DNA of 64,000 nucleotides from Comamonadaceae bacterium (GTDB lineage: Bacteria > Pseudomonadota > Gammaproteobacteria > Burkholderiales > Burkholderiaceae_C), in assembly GCA_947447975.1 (NCBI GenBank), contig CANFLU010000002.1:62001-126000 (forward strand), given 5' to 3'. Positions 55,819 through 64,000 of this stretch are shown here, piece by piece (position 1 is the first letter of the stretch; each line of letters opens with the position of its first letter). The notes beneath the pieces are model-generated. The model made no database searches and was not told where the DNA came from. It saw only the letters and a program-made list of their open reading frames with translations. The position numbers and the translations under genes were made by a program.

Positions 55819-56652
55819 TCAACACCACCCTTGCAGGGGATGCGCCTCCAAACTGTTACAAACCCGCAGTGCCATGTTGCCGGGGGCAACCTGCAGCTGG
55901 GTATCTGCGGCCAGTGGTGCAAACACCGCACTGCCTGAACCCGTCATCCGGGCGTTCAATCCCTGACCGGCAAACCAAGCCAAGGATTGGCCCACAGCGG
56001 GGCACAGCAGTTCGGCAACCGGCTGCAAGTCGTTGCGGCCAAAGCCGTAGGGGTTTGCAGCGAAGCCTGAAATTATAGCAAGGCCCGTATTGCGCTCCAG
56101 CATAGGATGCGCAAAGACGCTGCGGGTGTCCAGGCCGGCATCGGGCTTGAGTACTGCAAAGCGGCCCGGCGGCAGGTCAATAGGCGTCAGCCGCTCGCCC
56201 ACACCTTCCACCCAGGCGTGCTGCCCGAGCAGGAAAAATGGCACATCCGCGCCCAATTGCAGACCGATGGCGGCCAATTGCGCCTGCGTCCAACCCAGCT
56301 TCCAAAGCCGGTTCAGCGCCAGCAAGGTGGAAGCCGCGTCCGAGGAGCCGCCCCCCATGCCGGCCTGGGCAGGCACGGATTTGGCAATGCCGATGTGCAC
56401 GCCCAGCGTGCTGCCGCTGGCGCTTTGGAGCGCTTTGGCCGCGCGCAGACACAAATCATCCTCGGGCAGGGCCCAGGTCAGGTCTTCGCGGCTGATGCCG
56501 CCGTCCGTACGCAACTCAAAATGCAACTGGTCGCACCAGTCGATCAACATAAAGGCCGACTGCAGCAGGTGGTAGCCATCAGCCCGGCGTCCGGTGATGT
56601 GCAAAAACAAATTGAGTTTGGCCGGGGCCGGAATGTCGTAGAGCGCCTGCAT
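55819..56652 (-). CDS. ispE: 4-diphosphocytidyl-2-C-methyl-D-erythritol kinase
   Basis: Non-mevalonate isoprenoid pathway kinase. The 277-residue GHMP protein has PAPAKLNLFLHITGRRADGYH in parts (AKLNLFLHITG), the ATP loop VPAQAGMGGGSSDAASTLL, and the C-terminal ARMTGSGSAVFAPL. The start at 56652 (MQALYDIPAPAK) is correct; the open frame to 56838 overlaps lolB. It follows lolB by 7 bp, in the common pair lolB-ispE. Confidence 0.95.
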   Translation of the reverse strand: MQALYDIPAPAKLNLFLHITGRRADGYHLLQSAFMLIDWCDQLHFELRTDGGISREDLTWALPEDDLCLRAAKALQSASGSTLGVHIGIAKSVPAQAGMGGGSSDAASTLLALNRLWKLGWTQAQLAAIGLQLGADVPFFLLGQHAWVEGVGERLTPIDLPPGRFAVLKPDAGLDTRSVFAHPMLERNTGLAIISGFAANPYGFGRNDLQPVAELLCPAVGQSLAWFAGQGLNARMTGSGSAVFAPLAADTQLQVAPGNMALRVCNSLEAHPLQGWC

Positions 56653-56659
56653 GGGCGGA

Positions 56660-57172
56660 TTATCTCGGCTCGAGCACCAGGTCGAGTTGCACTGACGGTG
56701 TGCGGTCCATGCTGCGCGCGCGGATGCGGCCATGCAACATGTCCAGGGTTTGCAGTTCCCAGCCTGGCACGGTTTCGGGCCGCCCGTGCAACCAGGCAAA
56801 TAGGGCCTGCATGGGCAGGGCACCCCCGAGGCTGGCATTGGTCATCGCATCGACCGAGTCAAAGCTGCGCTTTTGATCGCCCGCTTCTAAGGTGGCCGAA
56901 GTGGCGTCCCACTGCATGCGTGCAAGGCGGGTGCCCAGTGGAGAATTCAGTGTCAGGCTGGCGCGGCGGGCCGTGCCTTCGAGAAAAAAATCTGCGCTGA
57001 GGCGCTGCGGGGTATCACCCGCCACCTGAACCGATATGCGGCCCTCCCACACGTCGTTAGGGGTCACATACTCCTGCCGCTTGGGCGACGTGCTGCAGGC
57101 TGTCAGGAGCACACATGCGGATACCAAAAATGCGGCGTACAGGCGCCGCGCCGATAGCACGCGCTCACTCAT
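56660..57172 (-). CDS. lolB: Outer-membrane lipoprotein insertion factor LolB
   Basis: A 170-residue lipoprotein with signal and lipobox VLLTACST, lipidated cysteine at 26. The mature part resembles LolB (WEGRISVQVAGDTPQRLSADF, then SLTLNSPLGTRLARMQWDA). It receives lipoproteins from LolA at the outer membrane. The ATG overlaps the stop of the upstream TPR gene by ATGA. Sequence conservation in LolB is low, so the call also uses its place next to ispE. Confidence 0.88.
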   Translation of the reverse strand: MSERVLSARRLYAAFLVSACVLLTACSTSPKRQEYVTPNDVWEGRISVQVAGDTPQRLSADFFLEGTARRASLTLNSPLGTRLARMQWDATSATLEAGDQKRSFDSVDAMTNASLGGALPMQALFAWLHGRPETVPGWELQTLDMLHGRIRARSMDRTPSVQLDLVLEPR

Positions 57173-58935
57173 AGACTGCCGCGCAGGCGAATCATGGTGG
57201 ACTTGAGTGCGTCGTTGTCGCGGTTGAGTTCCAGCCCCTTAGCCCATGCGGCATTGGCCTCCTCGCGCATGTTCATGGCCCACAAAACTTCTCCCAGGTG
57301 CGCTGCAATTTCTGCATCGGGCCGGGCAGCAAAAGCCGCGCGCAAGATGCGCACCGCCTCCAGCTTATTACCGCTGCGAAACTCAACCCAGGCCAGGCTG
57401 TCCAAGATGAAGGGGTCATTGGGCGCGAAACTCAGCGCTTTTTCTATCAGCGCGCGGGCCTCGGGCAAGCGCTGATTGCGGTCTGCCAGCGAATAGCCTA
57501 GGGCGTTGTAAGCGGCGTGGTAATCGGCTTGCAGCGCAATGACACGGCGCAGAATTTTTTCCATCTCATCGGCCCGGCCGAGTTTTTCAGCGGACAAGGC
57601 CAGTTCATACAGCAAGTCCACGTCGTCCGGAATTTTTTGGTTCGCCTGGCTGAGCAGCGCATAGGCTTCGTCATCGCGCCGGCCTTCGCGCAGCAATTGC
57701 AATTGCGCCTGCAGCTTAGTGCGCACCTGGTCGGCATCGTCCTCTGGCAAATTGCGAACCAAAGACAGGGCTTCGTCCAGGCGTCCCTGTTTGGCAAACA
57801 TCATGGCGCGGCGGATCTGCACGCGCGTAATATCTTGCGGACTGTTGATGCGCGACAAAAAGCTTTGTGCTTTTAGAAAATCGCCTTGTTTTTCCGCAAT
57901 TTGGGACAGGAGCAAATAGGCCTGCACCATGCCGCGTGGCGTCAGATTGTCCTCATCCGGATCTTCTTGCGTACGGCTCGCGGGCAAAGCACCCAAGTAG
58001 CGTTGCAAAGACCCCTCGGCCTGTCGCAGCTCCTGGTTTTGAAACTCGATCGATCCGCGTACCAGCCAGGCATCGGCAAAGTCCGGCTGCGATTGCGTCA
58101 ATTCCGTTGCCTGCACAAGAGCCTGTGGATAACGCTGCAGCTCAATTAATTTGCGCACGTAGCCCATACGCACATTGGCCAAGGGGGCGGCGGCAAAGTA
58201 GTTGCTGAGCAGCGCGTCCAAGTCGTCCGCGTTTCCGTCGAGCAGATTGATGGCCAGCGATGCAACATCGTCCGACAGGGGTCCAAGTGCGGCACCTTTG
58301 CGCACCGCCGCGAGTGCCGCCGCTCGGTTGCCGTCCACCAAACGCAAATTGCCAATGGCGGCCCAGGCTGCCGGCCCATTGCTGCGGTTGCCCAGCTCTG
58401 CGGTGAAGGCTTTTTCGATCAGCTCAGCGGCGGCGGCCTTGTCGCTGGCCCGTAGGTACAGGCGCGCAAGCGAAGTCATCAGCGCGCTTCGTTCGGCAGG
58501 CTTGGCGCGGGCCAAGCTGCGCTGCAATGGCACAAGCGTGTCGGGCAGGCGATTGAGCCCAATCAGTAATTGCAAAAGATAACGATCTGCCTCCTGGGAT
58601 TGCGGCAGTGCTTGTTGCCAGGCCTTGGCTGCGCCCACTGCCGCGTTGGCATCGCGGCCCGACAAGGCCATGTCCACCGCACGCTGAAACAGTTGCGCCT
58701 CATTGGACTCGCGCGCAGCGTGCAACATCAGGCTGTAGGCCACGCCGATATCGCCATTGTTAAAGCTTAATTCGGCCAGCGTCACCTGGTAAAAAATGGA
58801 GGCATTGAGTGCAGAGCGTTCGGGCGTTGTCTCGGCAAGCACGGCGCCTGCCAGAGGCGCTTGGGCTAATTGGGCCTGCGCGCCAGGGGCAAGAGCCAGC
58901 AGCGCGAGGGCCATGAAATAAGGGATGCGTGACAT
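57169..58935 (-). CDS. Periplasmic tetratricopeptide-repeat protein
   Basis: A 588-residue protein with a signal peptide (FMALALLALAPGAQAQ) and many TPR-like units; clear ones are EKQGDFLKAQSFLSRI near 370 and AYNALGYSLADRNQRLPEARALIEKAL around 490, quoted in parts. TPR solenoids bind other proteins; in this position (between mutM and lolB) such a gene is standard in beta-proteobacteria and may aid outer-membrane biogenesis. The start at 58935 (MSRIPYF) is my choice; 58965 and the internal ATG at 58914 are possible. Divergent from mutM. Confidence 0.85.
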   Translation of the reverse strand: MSRIPYFMALALLALAPGAQAQLAQAPLAGAVLAETTPERSALNASIFYQVTLAELSFNNGDIGVAYSLMLHAARESNEAQLFQRAVDMALSGRDANAAVGAAKAWQQALPQSQEADRYLLQLLIGLNRLPDTLVPLQRSLARAKPAERSALMTSLARLYLRASDKAAAAELIEKAFTAELGNRSNGPAAWAAIGNLRLVDGNRAAALAAVRKGAALGPLSDDVASLAINLLDGNADDLDALLSNYFAAAPLANVRMGYVRKLIELQRYPQALVQATELTQSQPDFADAWLVRGSIEFQNQELRQAEGSLQRYLGALPASRTQEDPDEDNLTPRGMVQAYLLLSQIAEKQGDFLKAQSFLSRINSPQDITRVQIRRAMMFAKQGRLDEALSLVRNLPEDDADQVRTKLQAQLQLLREGRRDDEAYALLSQANQKIPDDVDLLYELALSAEKLGRADEMEKILRRVIALQADYHAAYNALGYSLADRNQRLPEARALIEKALSFAPNDPFILDSLAWVEFRSGNKLEAVRILRAAFAARPDAEIAAHLGEVLWAMNMREEANAAWAKGLELNRDNDALKSTMIRLRGSL

Positions 58936-59021
58936 GCGGCCATAATAATCCAAGGCCTGTGCCATAGACGGCCAATCGGGGGCGAAGTCCCTGCGCTGGC
59001 TTTGCTTTACCTACCCCACCC

Positions 59022-59837
59022 ATGCCCGAATTACCCGAAGTAGAAGTCACACGCCAAAGCTTTGCCGATCGCATCGCCGGTGCCCGCATCATGGCGCTAC
59101 GCATGGGCAAAGCCCTGCGCTGGCCGCTGGGCTGCGATCCGCAGCACTTGCAGGGCCGCCAGGTGCTAGGGGTACGCCGCCGAGGCAAATACCTGTTGCT
59201 GGATTTGGACCAAGGCCTCTTATTGCTGCACCTAGGTATGTCAGGCAGCCTGCGCTTTGAGATGGCGCCGGGCGAAAGCGGTAAACACGACCATATGGAC
59301 TTGCAAACCAGCCAAGGCACGCTGCGCTTGCACGACCCGCGCCGCTTTGGCGCCTTGGTGTTTGCGCCCACGCAGTCCAGCCCCGAGGCCCGCAAACTGT
59401 TGGGTCGGCTGGGGGTGGAGCCCTTAAGCGACGATTTCCAAGCAAAGGACTTTTGGAAAGCTCTGAGAAAACGCAAAACGGTTATCAAGCAATTGCTGTT
59501 AGGCGGCGAACTGGTAGTTGGCGTTGGCAATATTTACGCCAGTGAAGCGCTGTTCATGGCCGGCATCCGGCCCAGCGCGCGGGCTGGACGTATCAGCCTG
59601 GTGCGCGCTACCCGCTTACACGCCGCGATACGCATGGTGCTGGCGCGGGCAGTGCAGATCGGCGGCAGCACACTCAAAGATTTTTCTAACGCACACGGCG
59701 AATCGGGTTATTTCCAATTGGAAGCTGCGGTGTATGGGCGCGAAGGCTTGCCATGCCGCACTTGCGCCACTCCCATCAAAGCAATACGCCAAGGCCAGCG
59801 GTCCACATTTTTTTGCCCTGTATGCCAAAAACCCTAA
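59022..59837 (+). CDS. mutM: Formamidopyrimidine-DNA glycosylase
   Basis: Removes 8-oxoguanine and formamidopyrimidines from DNA. The 271-residue protein starts with catalytic P2-E3 in [11 protein letters not shown], has [23 protein letters not shown] and a C-terminal zinc finger ([18 protein letters not shown], then FFCPVC). All residues needed look present. It overlaps the start of mutY by 16 bp, so the two halves of the GO repair system are coupled. Confidence 0.97.
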   Translation: MPELPEVEVTRQSFADRIAGARIMALRMGKALRWPLGCDPQHLQGRQVLGVRRRGKYLLLDLDQGLLLLHLGMSGSLRFEMAPGESGKHDHMDLQTSQGTLRLHDPRRFGALVFAPTQSSPEARKLLGRLGVEPLSDDFQAKDFWKALRKRKTVIKQLLLGGELVVGVGNIYASEALFMAGIRPSARAGRISLVRATRLHAAIRMVLARAVQIGGSTLKDFSNAHGESGYFQLEAAVYGREGLPCRTCATPIKAIRQGQRSTFFCPVCQKP

Positions 59838-60895
59838 GCACTCCAAGCGTACACAGCGTGGCAGACAAAGTCGTGCACTGGCAAGAAAGCCATGGGCGCA
59901 ATAGCTTGCCCTGGCAAAACACCCAAGACCCCTACCGCGTGTGGCTGTCTGAAATCATGTTGCAGCAAACACAAGTCGCGACGGTGCGAGACTACTTTGA
60001 ACGCTTTACCCGCCGCCTGCCCACGGTGGCAGATTTGGCACAGGCCAGCGCAGACGAGGTCATGGGCTTGTGGAGCGGTCTAGGCTATTACAGCCGCGCG
60101 CGCAATCTGCACCGCTGTGCGCAGTTGGTGATGCAGCAACACGGCGGGCAATTTCCCAGGCAAGCCGCGCTGCTGCAAAACTTGCCCGGCATTGGGCGCT
60201 CTACAGCGGCAGCGATTGCATCCCTGTGTTTCGGCGAGCGGGTGGCGATATTGGATGCCAACGTGAAACGCGTGTTAACCCGCCTCCTAGCTTTTCAGGG
60301 TGATCTGGCGCAATCGGCGCAGGAACGCGCGCTTTGGGCTTTGGCAGAGTCCTTGGTCCCCGGTGAACCGGCGGGGGCGAAGGCCATGGCGCGCTATACG
60401 CAGGGCATGATGGACTTGGGTGCCACCGTGTGCTTAGCGCGCAATCCGCTGTGTGGCCCATGCCCTTTACAAGCCGACTGCCGGGCGCATGCGGCAGGCA
60501 GTATGGAAAATTTTCCGGTGCGCACCCGAAAACTTAAACGCAGCAGCCAGTCACTATGGCTATTGTGGGCGCAAGACGCCAATGGTGCTGTATGGCTGCA
60601 ACGGCGGCCGGCGCCTGGCGTATGGGCCGGCCTGTATTGCCTACCGGTGTTTGTCAGTGAAGCGCAGTTACGCGATGCGCTACCCAACACAGCGCGCGAC
60701 CGTTTGCAGGCGCTGGAAAGTTTTGTGCATGTGCTAACGCACAAAGACTTGCACCTGCACCCCTTATTGGTGCGATTCAAGCCAGGCCGTCGGTTGCCCG
60801 ACTTAGAAGGGGGCTGGATTGGCCAGCAGGACTGGCCTAGCCTGGGTTTACCCGCACCGGTGCGCAAACTGCTCGAAGCGGCGGGGCCGGTGTAG
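59822..60895 (+). CDS. mutY: A/G-specific adenine glycosylase
   Basis: Removes adenine opposite 8-oxoguanine. The 357-residue protein has [13 protein letters not shown] with the catalytic glutamate, the HhH-GPD motif [18 protein letters not shown] with DANVKRV, and the [4Fe-4S] site [17 protein letters not shown], then a MutT-like C-terminal domain ([18 protein letters not shown]). The start at 59822 is inside the end of mutM. Length normal. Confidence 0.96.
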   Translation: MPKTLSTPSVHSVADKVVHWQESHGRNSLPWQNTQDPYRVWLSEIMLQQTQVATVRDYFERFTRRLPTVADLAQASADEVMGLWSGLGYYSRARNLHRCAQLVMQQHGGQFPRQAALLQNLPGIGRSTAAAIASLCFGERVAILDANVKRVLTRLLAFQGDLAQSAQERALWALAESLVPGEPAGAKAMARYTQGMMDLGATVCLARNPLCGPCPLQADCRAHAAGSMENFPVRTRKLKRSSQSLWLLWAQDANGAVWLQRRPAPGVWAGLYCLPVFVSEAQLRDALPNTARDRLQALESFVHVLTHKDLHLHPLLVRFKPGRRLPDLEGGWIGQQDWPSLGLPAPVRKLLEAAGPV

Positions 60896-60898
60896 GGC

Positions 60899-61798
60899 CT
60901 AGACCGAAAAGTCTAACTCCGGCTCGCGTTGTAATTCGCGATGGCGTTTTAATGTGACCCAGTGCGGCGCGAAGTGGGCGGCCAGTTGCTCCACCAAATA
61001 GACCGAGCGGTGTTGGCCACCCGTGCAACCGATGGCCACAGTGACATAGCTGCGATGGTCTAACACCAATGCACCCATCCAGCCGTCCAAAAAACTGCGT
61101 ATCTGCTGCTCCATCAGCATAACTTCAGGTTGCATGCGCAAAAACGCAGCTACCGGCGCATCCCTGCCCGTAAGCACGCGCAATTGGGATTCGTAATGCG
61201 GGTTGGGCAGCATGCGTACATCAAATACAAAATCCGCATCCGAGGGAACACCGCGCTTGTAGGAAAAAGACTGAAATACCAAAGTCAGCTGCGCTACCGG
61301 CGCGGTGATCATGCTCTTGACGTAGGCTTGCAATTGGGCCGAGCGGATCATGCTCGAATCAATCACATAGGACTGCGCCCGCATATCGGCAAGCAAACTG
61401 CGCTCTAGTTCAATCGCATCGGCAAGTGCGCGCTGCTCGTCGCCCGTCTGCGCATCGGTTTGGGACAGGGGATGTTTGCGCCGCGTCTCCGAATAGCGCC
61501 TCACCAAAGTGTCAGTAGAGGCGTCCAGAAACAAGGTCTTAATGCCAATACCCTGGGCCCGTAGCTTGTCGAGCTGGCCCGGCACCAGCGGCAACCCCTT
61601 GGCGCTGCGCACGTCCATGGCGATGGCAACGCGAGCGGACTGTTCACCACTTTGCAAAGCGATGAAATCCATGAGTAAGGGTGGCGGTAAATTGTCCACA
61701 CAGTAATAACCAGCGTCTTCCAAGGCATGCAGGGCCACAGACTTGCCCGAGCCAGACATACCAGTGATAAGTACTAATTCAAGTAGAAGTTTAGCCAC
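60899..61798 (-). CDS. rapZ: RNase adapter protein RapZ
   Basis: Nucleotide-binding protein that in enterobacteria directs RNase E to the GlmZ small RNA. The 299-residue version starts here with GTG at 61798 ([13 protein letters not shown]), as the family N-terminus requires. Walker A is GMSGSGKS, with [41 protein letters not shown] in parts, and the end [17 protein letters not shown]. Its start overlaps the last 8 bp of recN. Other open starts upstream lie in recN. Confidence 0.92.
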   Translation of the reverse strand: MAKLLLELVLITGMSGSGKSVALHALEDAGYYCVDNLPPPLLMDFIALQSGEQSARVAIAMDVRSAKGLPLVPGQLDKLRAQGIGIKTLFLDASTDTLVRRYSETRRKHPLSQTDAQTGDEQRALADAIELERSLLADMRAQSYVIDSSMIRSAQLQAYVKSMITAPVAQLTLVFQSFSYKRGVPSDADFVFDVRMLPNPHYESQLRVLTGRDAPVAAFLRMQPEVMLMEQQIRSFLDGWMGALVLDHRSYVTVAIGCTGGQHRSVYLVEQLAAHFAPHWVTLKRHRELQREPELDFSV

Positions 61799-63443
61799 GG
61801 GCTTGCTCCAGCATTTCGCGCGCATGCGCCATCGTAGTGGCCGAATGGCTATGGCCACCGAGCATACGTGCGATTTCGGTTTCACGCTGGACATCAAGCA
61901 CGGGGGCAACATCACTCAAAGTCTGTCCGCCTTGCAATTGTTTGCGCACCACCCAATGGTGATCGGCACATGCAGCCACTTGGGGCAAATGGCTGACCGC
62001 CAACACCTGTCTGCCGCCACCGAGCTTGCGCATCAAGCTCCCTACGGTGTGCGCGACTGCACCACCTACACCGGCATCGACTTCGTCAAAAATCAGGGTT
62101 TGGGCCCCACCCGCTTGGCTGGCCGTCACGGCAATGGCCAGCGCAATGCGCGAGAGCTCGCCACCCGAGGCCACCTTAGCCACCGGGCGCGGTGTGCTGC
62201 CGGCGTGGCCGGCCACCAAAAACAGGACTTCCTCTAAGCCACTTTGGTGCGGCTCTGCGGTGGTCTGCAATTGGACCTGGAATTGCCCGCCCTGCATGCC
62301 CAAGCCCTGCATCGCTTCGGTGATGGCGGCAGCCAGTTTGGGCGCTGCTTGCTGGCGCGCCTTGGAGACCTTGCGCGCCTCTGTCAGAAAGGCTGCTTGG
62401 GCCTGCTGCGCTTGCGTTAGCAGGTGGGCACTGTCGGCAGCGGCGTCGAGCTGCGCCAGCTCTTTTTTCCAAGCAGCGTGCGTGGCGGCTAATTCCTGCG
62501 GGCTGCGTTTGTAACGCCGCGCCAGCGATACCCATAAGGCCATGCGGGTATCGAGTTCGGCTAGCTGCGCGGGGTCGAGCTCGACACGGCGCTGATAGGC
62601 ACGCAAGCTGTGTACCGCGTCCTCGATCTGCGCAATGGCAGAGGCCAGCACCTCGGCCGGCCCTTGGAAGTCGGCATCCAAATGCATTTGGCTTTGGATT
62701 TGCTGCAGGGCGCTATGCAAGCTGCGCAAGGCCGAAGGCTCTTCGTCGCTGAGCACTGTCAGCGCGCTGTGCGCCGCATCCAGCAGGGTTTGCCCATGGG
62801 CCAAACGGCTGTGCGCGGCATTGAGTTCGTCCCATTCATCGGCCGCGGGGTTTAGCTTGTCCACTTCGCCAATCTGCCAAGCCAGGCGTTCGCGCTCGCG
62901 CTGCAACACATCCTGCGCCTCCAGGGCTTTGTCATAAGCAGCCTGCGCCGTGCGCCAGTGGTGCCACAAAGTGCTCATGGCACTGGTGGAAATGCGGGCG
63001 TAGTCGTCGAGCAGGGCGCGTACCGCGTCGGGCCGTGTGAGGCTTTGCCATGCGTGCTGGCCATGGATATCGAGTACCTGTTCGCCCACATGGCGCAGTT
63101 GCTGCGCAGTGGCGGCCAAACCATTGATCCACGCCCGACTTTTACCCGTGCTGTCCAGGCTGCGGCGCAGCAACAAACTGTCTGCCCCTTCAAAACCGGC
63201 TTCGGCCAGCCAGGGCAGCAAGGCCGCCGGCGTATCAAACTCGGCACTGACATCGGTGCGGCTAGCGCCTTCGCGGATCAGGCCCACGTCGGCGCGGGCG
63301 CCTGTGGCTAGTTGCAAGGCGTCGATCAGGATGGACTTGCCAGCCCCGGTCTCACCGGTGAGCACCGTAAAGCCCGCCTCCAACTCTAAGTCCAGCGTGG
63401 CCACGATGACAAAGTCACGCAGTGCAATACGTTTGAGGCCCAC
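61791..63443 (-). CDS. recN: DNA repair protein RecN
   Basis: SMC-like ATPase used in double-strand break repair. The 550-residue protein has Walker [15 protein letters not shown], long coiled-coil flanks (about 160-360), signature [10 protein letters not shown] preceded by ASGGE, and Walker [14 protein letters not shown], followed by [13 protein letters not shown]. It lies 3 bp after nadK and runs into rapZ: nadK-recN-rapZ as one coupled string. Confidence 0.96.
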   Translation of the reverse strand: MGLKRIALRDFVIVATLDLELEAGFTVLTGETGAGKSILIDALQLATGARADVGLIREGASRTDVSAEFDTPAALLPWLAEAGFEGADSLLLRRSLDSTGKSRAWINGLAATAQQLRHVGEQVLDIHGQHAWQSLTRPDAVRALLDDYARISTSAMSTLWHHWRTAQAAYDKALEAQDVLQRERERLAWQIGEVDKLNPAADEWDELNAAHSRLAHGQTLLDAAHSALTVLSDEEPSALRSLHSALQQIQSQMHLDADFQGPAEVLASAIAQIEDAVHSLRAYQRRVELDPAQLAELDTRMALWVSLARRYKRSPQELAATHAAWKKELAQLDAAADSAHLLTQAQQAQAAFLTEARKVSKARQQAAPKLAAAITEAMQGLGMQGGQFQVQLQTTAEPHQSGLEEVLFLVAGHAGSTPRPVAKVASGGELSRIALAIAVTASQAGGAQTLIFDEVDAGVGGAVAHTVGSLMRKLGGGRQVLAVSHLPQVAACADHHWVVRKQLQGGQTLSDVAPVLDVQRETEIARMLGGHSHSATTMAHAREMLEQARG

Positions 63444-63446
63444 GGC

Positions 63447-64000
63447 TTAACTCCCCGCCTCGTTCCAGTGCAGCTTGCGGCGCAAGGTATCAAAGTAAGT
63501 CCAGCCCCTGGGGTGCAAAAAGCGTACGCCATGCTCCGAGCGGCGCACCACGATGCGGTCGCCATGCATCAAGGTTGCTAGCGATTGCATATCAAAGTTG
63601 GCGCTGGCGTCGCGCCCGGAGACGATTTCAATGGCGATTTCGCTGCTGTGCGAGAGCACGATAGGCCGGTTGGACAAGGTGTGCGGCGCAATAGGCACCA
63701 GCACCCAGCCCGGCGTGGACGGGTGGAGCATCGGCCCGCCGGCTGACAAGGCGTAGGCGGTGGAGCCGGTGGGCGTGGCGATGATCAGGCCGTCGGCACG
63801 CTGGTTGGCCACGAAATGGCCATCGACCTCGACCCGCAGCTCCACCATGCCCGAGGTCGCGCCGCGGTTGACCACCACATCGTTCATCGCCAGCGCCGAA
63901 AACACACATTGCCCACCGCGTATCACCTGGGCTTGCATGAGGCTGCGGTCATCAACTTCGTACTCTCCGGCCAGCATAGGCCCTAAGGTTTCGGCATAGC
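63447..64000 (-). CDS. nadK: NAD kinase, C-terminal part (runs off window)
   Basis: About 184 residues of the C-terminal part are inside the window, starting upstream of base 64000. The NADK marks [24 protein letters not shown] and GRDASANFD are present. Phosphorylates NAD to NADP. The GGDGT motif is outside. The residue at the edge is in frame ([13 protein letters not shown]), so this is truncation by the window only. Confidence 0.93.
   Translation of the reverse strand, partial: YAETLGPMLAGEYEVDDRSLMQAQVIRGGQCVFSALAMNDVVVNRGATSGMVELRVEVDGHFVANQRADGLIIATPTGSTAYALSAGGPMLHPSTPGWVLVPIAPHTLSNRPIVLSHSSEIAIEIVSGRDASANFDMQSLATLMHGDRIVVRRSEHGVRFLHPRGWTYFDTLRRKLHWNEAGS

Overview
This is a 64-kb piece of a betaproteobacterial chromosome, most likely order Burkholderiales and close to the Comamonadaceae. 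The reasons are GC-rich coding with little spacing, several gene strings that are typical of that group (fmt-def-dprA; prs-rplY-pth; tRNA-Gln-ispE-lolB-TPR-mutM-mutY; recN-rapZ), a Tat-exported HiPIP, an orphan CTC-type L25, and many uptake systems for branched-chain amino acids or related acids. The placement rests on gene order and remembered family resemblance, not on a search. No rRNA, integrase, transposase, CRISPR array or prophage was seen.

Layout. 1-5 kb: start of a DEAD-box helicase, HiPIP, pgk, and a tightly overlapped minus-strand run def-fmt-azlC-azlD. 5-8 kb: a LysM-family protein that has lost its LysM domain, dprA, and an unusual excisionase-type HTH fused to a response-regulator receiver domain, preceded by a duplicated TTATCGATAT site. 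8-15 kb: yajC-secD-secF, an MFS transporter, a hairpin-rich intergenic element, an SMP-30/strictosidine-synthase-like protein and a lone YnjB-type binding protein. 15-20 kb: ftsY, greB (with a possible leader ORF) and spoT. 20-28 kb: a complete Liv-type ABC transporter (livHMGF) with an acyl-CoA synthetase and two tandem paralogous binding proteins, then an acyl-CoA thioesterase. 28-38 kb: an Atm1-like ABC exporter, a LysR gene cut down to its DNA-binding head, pyrC, DUF3025, htpX, a LysE exporter, a COG2509 FAD dehydrogenase, rlmI-like methylase and a DMT exporter.

38.5-48.8 kb is the most interesting accessory region. Two divergent transcription units share a 155-bp control region with palindromes. 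Leftward: phnR-phnA-phnY-phnZ-like. Rightward: phnW, a PuuA/GlnA-like gamma-glutamyl ligase, an iron alcohol dehydrogenase, a class-I-amidotransferase gamma-glutamyl hydrolase and an aldehyde dehydrogenase. PhnW, PhnY and PhnA together make the 2-aminoethylphosphonate to acetate plus phosphate route. The other four enzymes form a logical gamma-glutamylated amino-alcohol route (for example ethanolamine to glycine), in which an alcohol dehydrogenase replaces the amine oxidase of the Puu pathway. The co-location of C-P bond catabolism with amine glutamylation, plus an HD oxygenase that keeps the PhnZ ligand residues, is the best candidate here for an incompletely described system.

48.8-64 kb returns to mostly housekeeping genes: a DUF4743 Nudix hydrolase, a Sel1-repeat protein with a coupled small protein in a more AT-rich patch, rsmD-coaD-ferredoxin, a DUF4124-like protein, pth, rplY, prs, tRNA-Gln(UUG), ispE-lolB-TPR, mutM-mutY, rapZ, recN and the C-terminal part of nadK.
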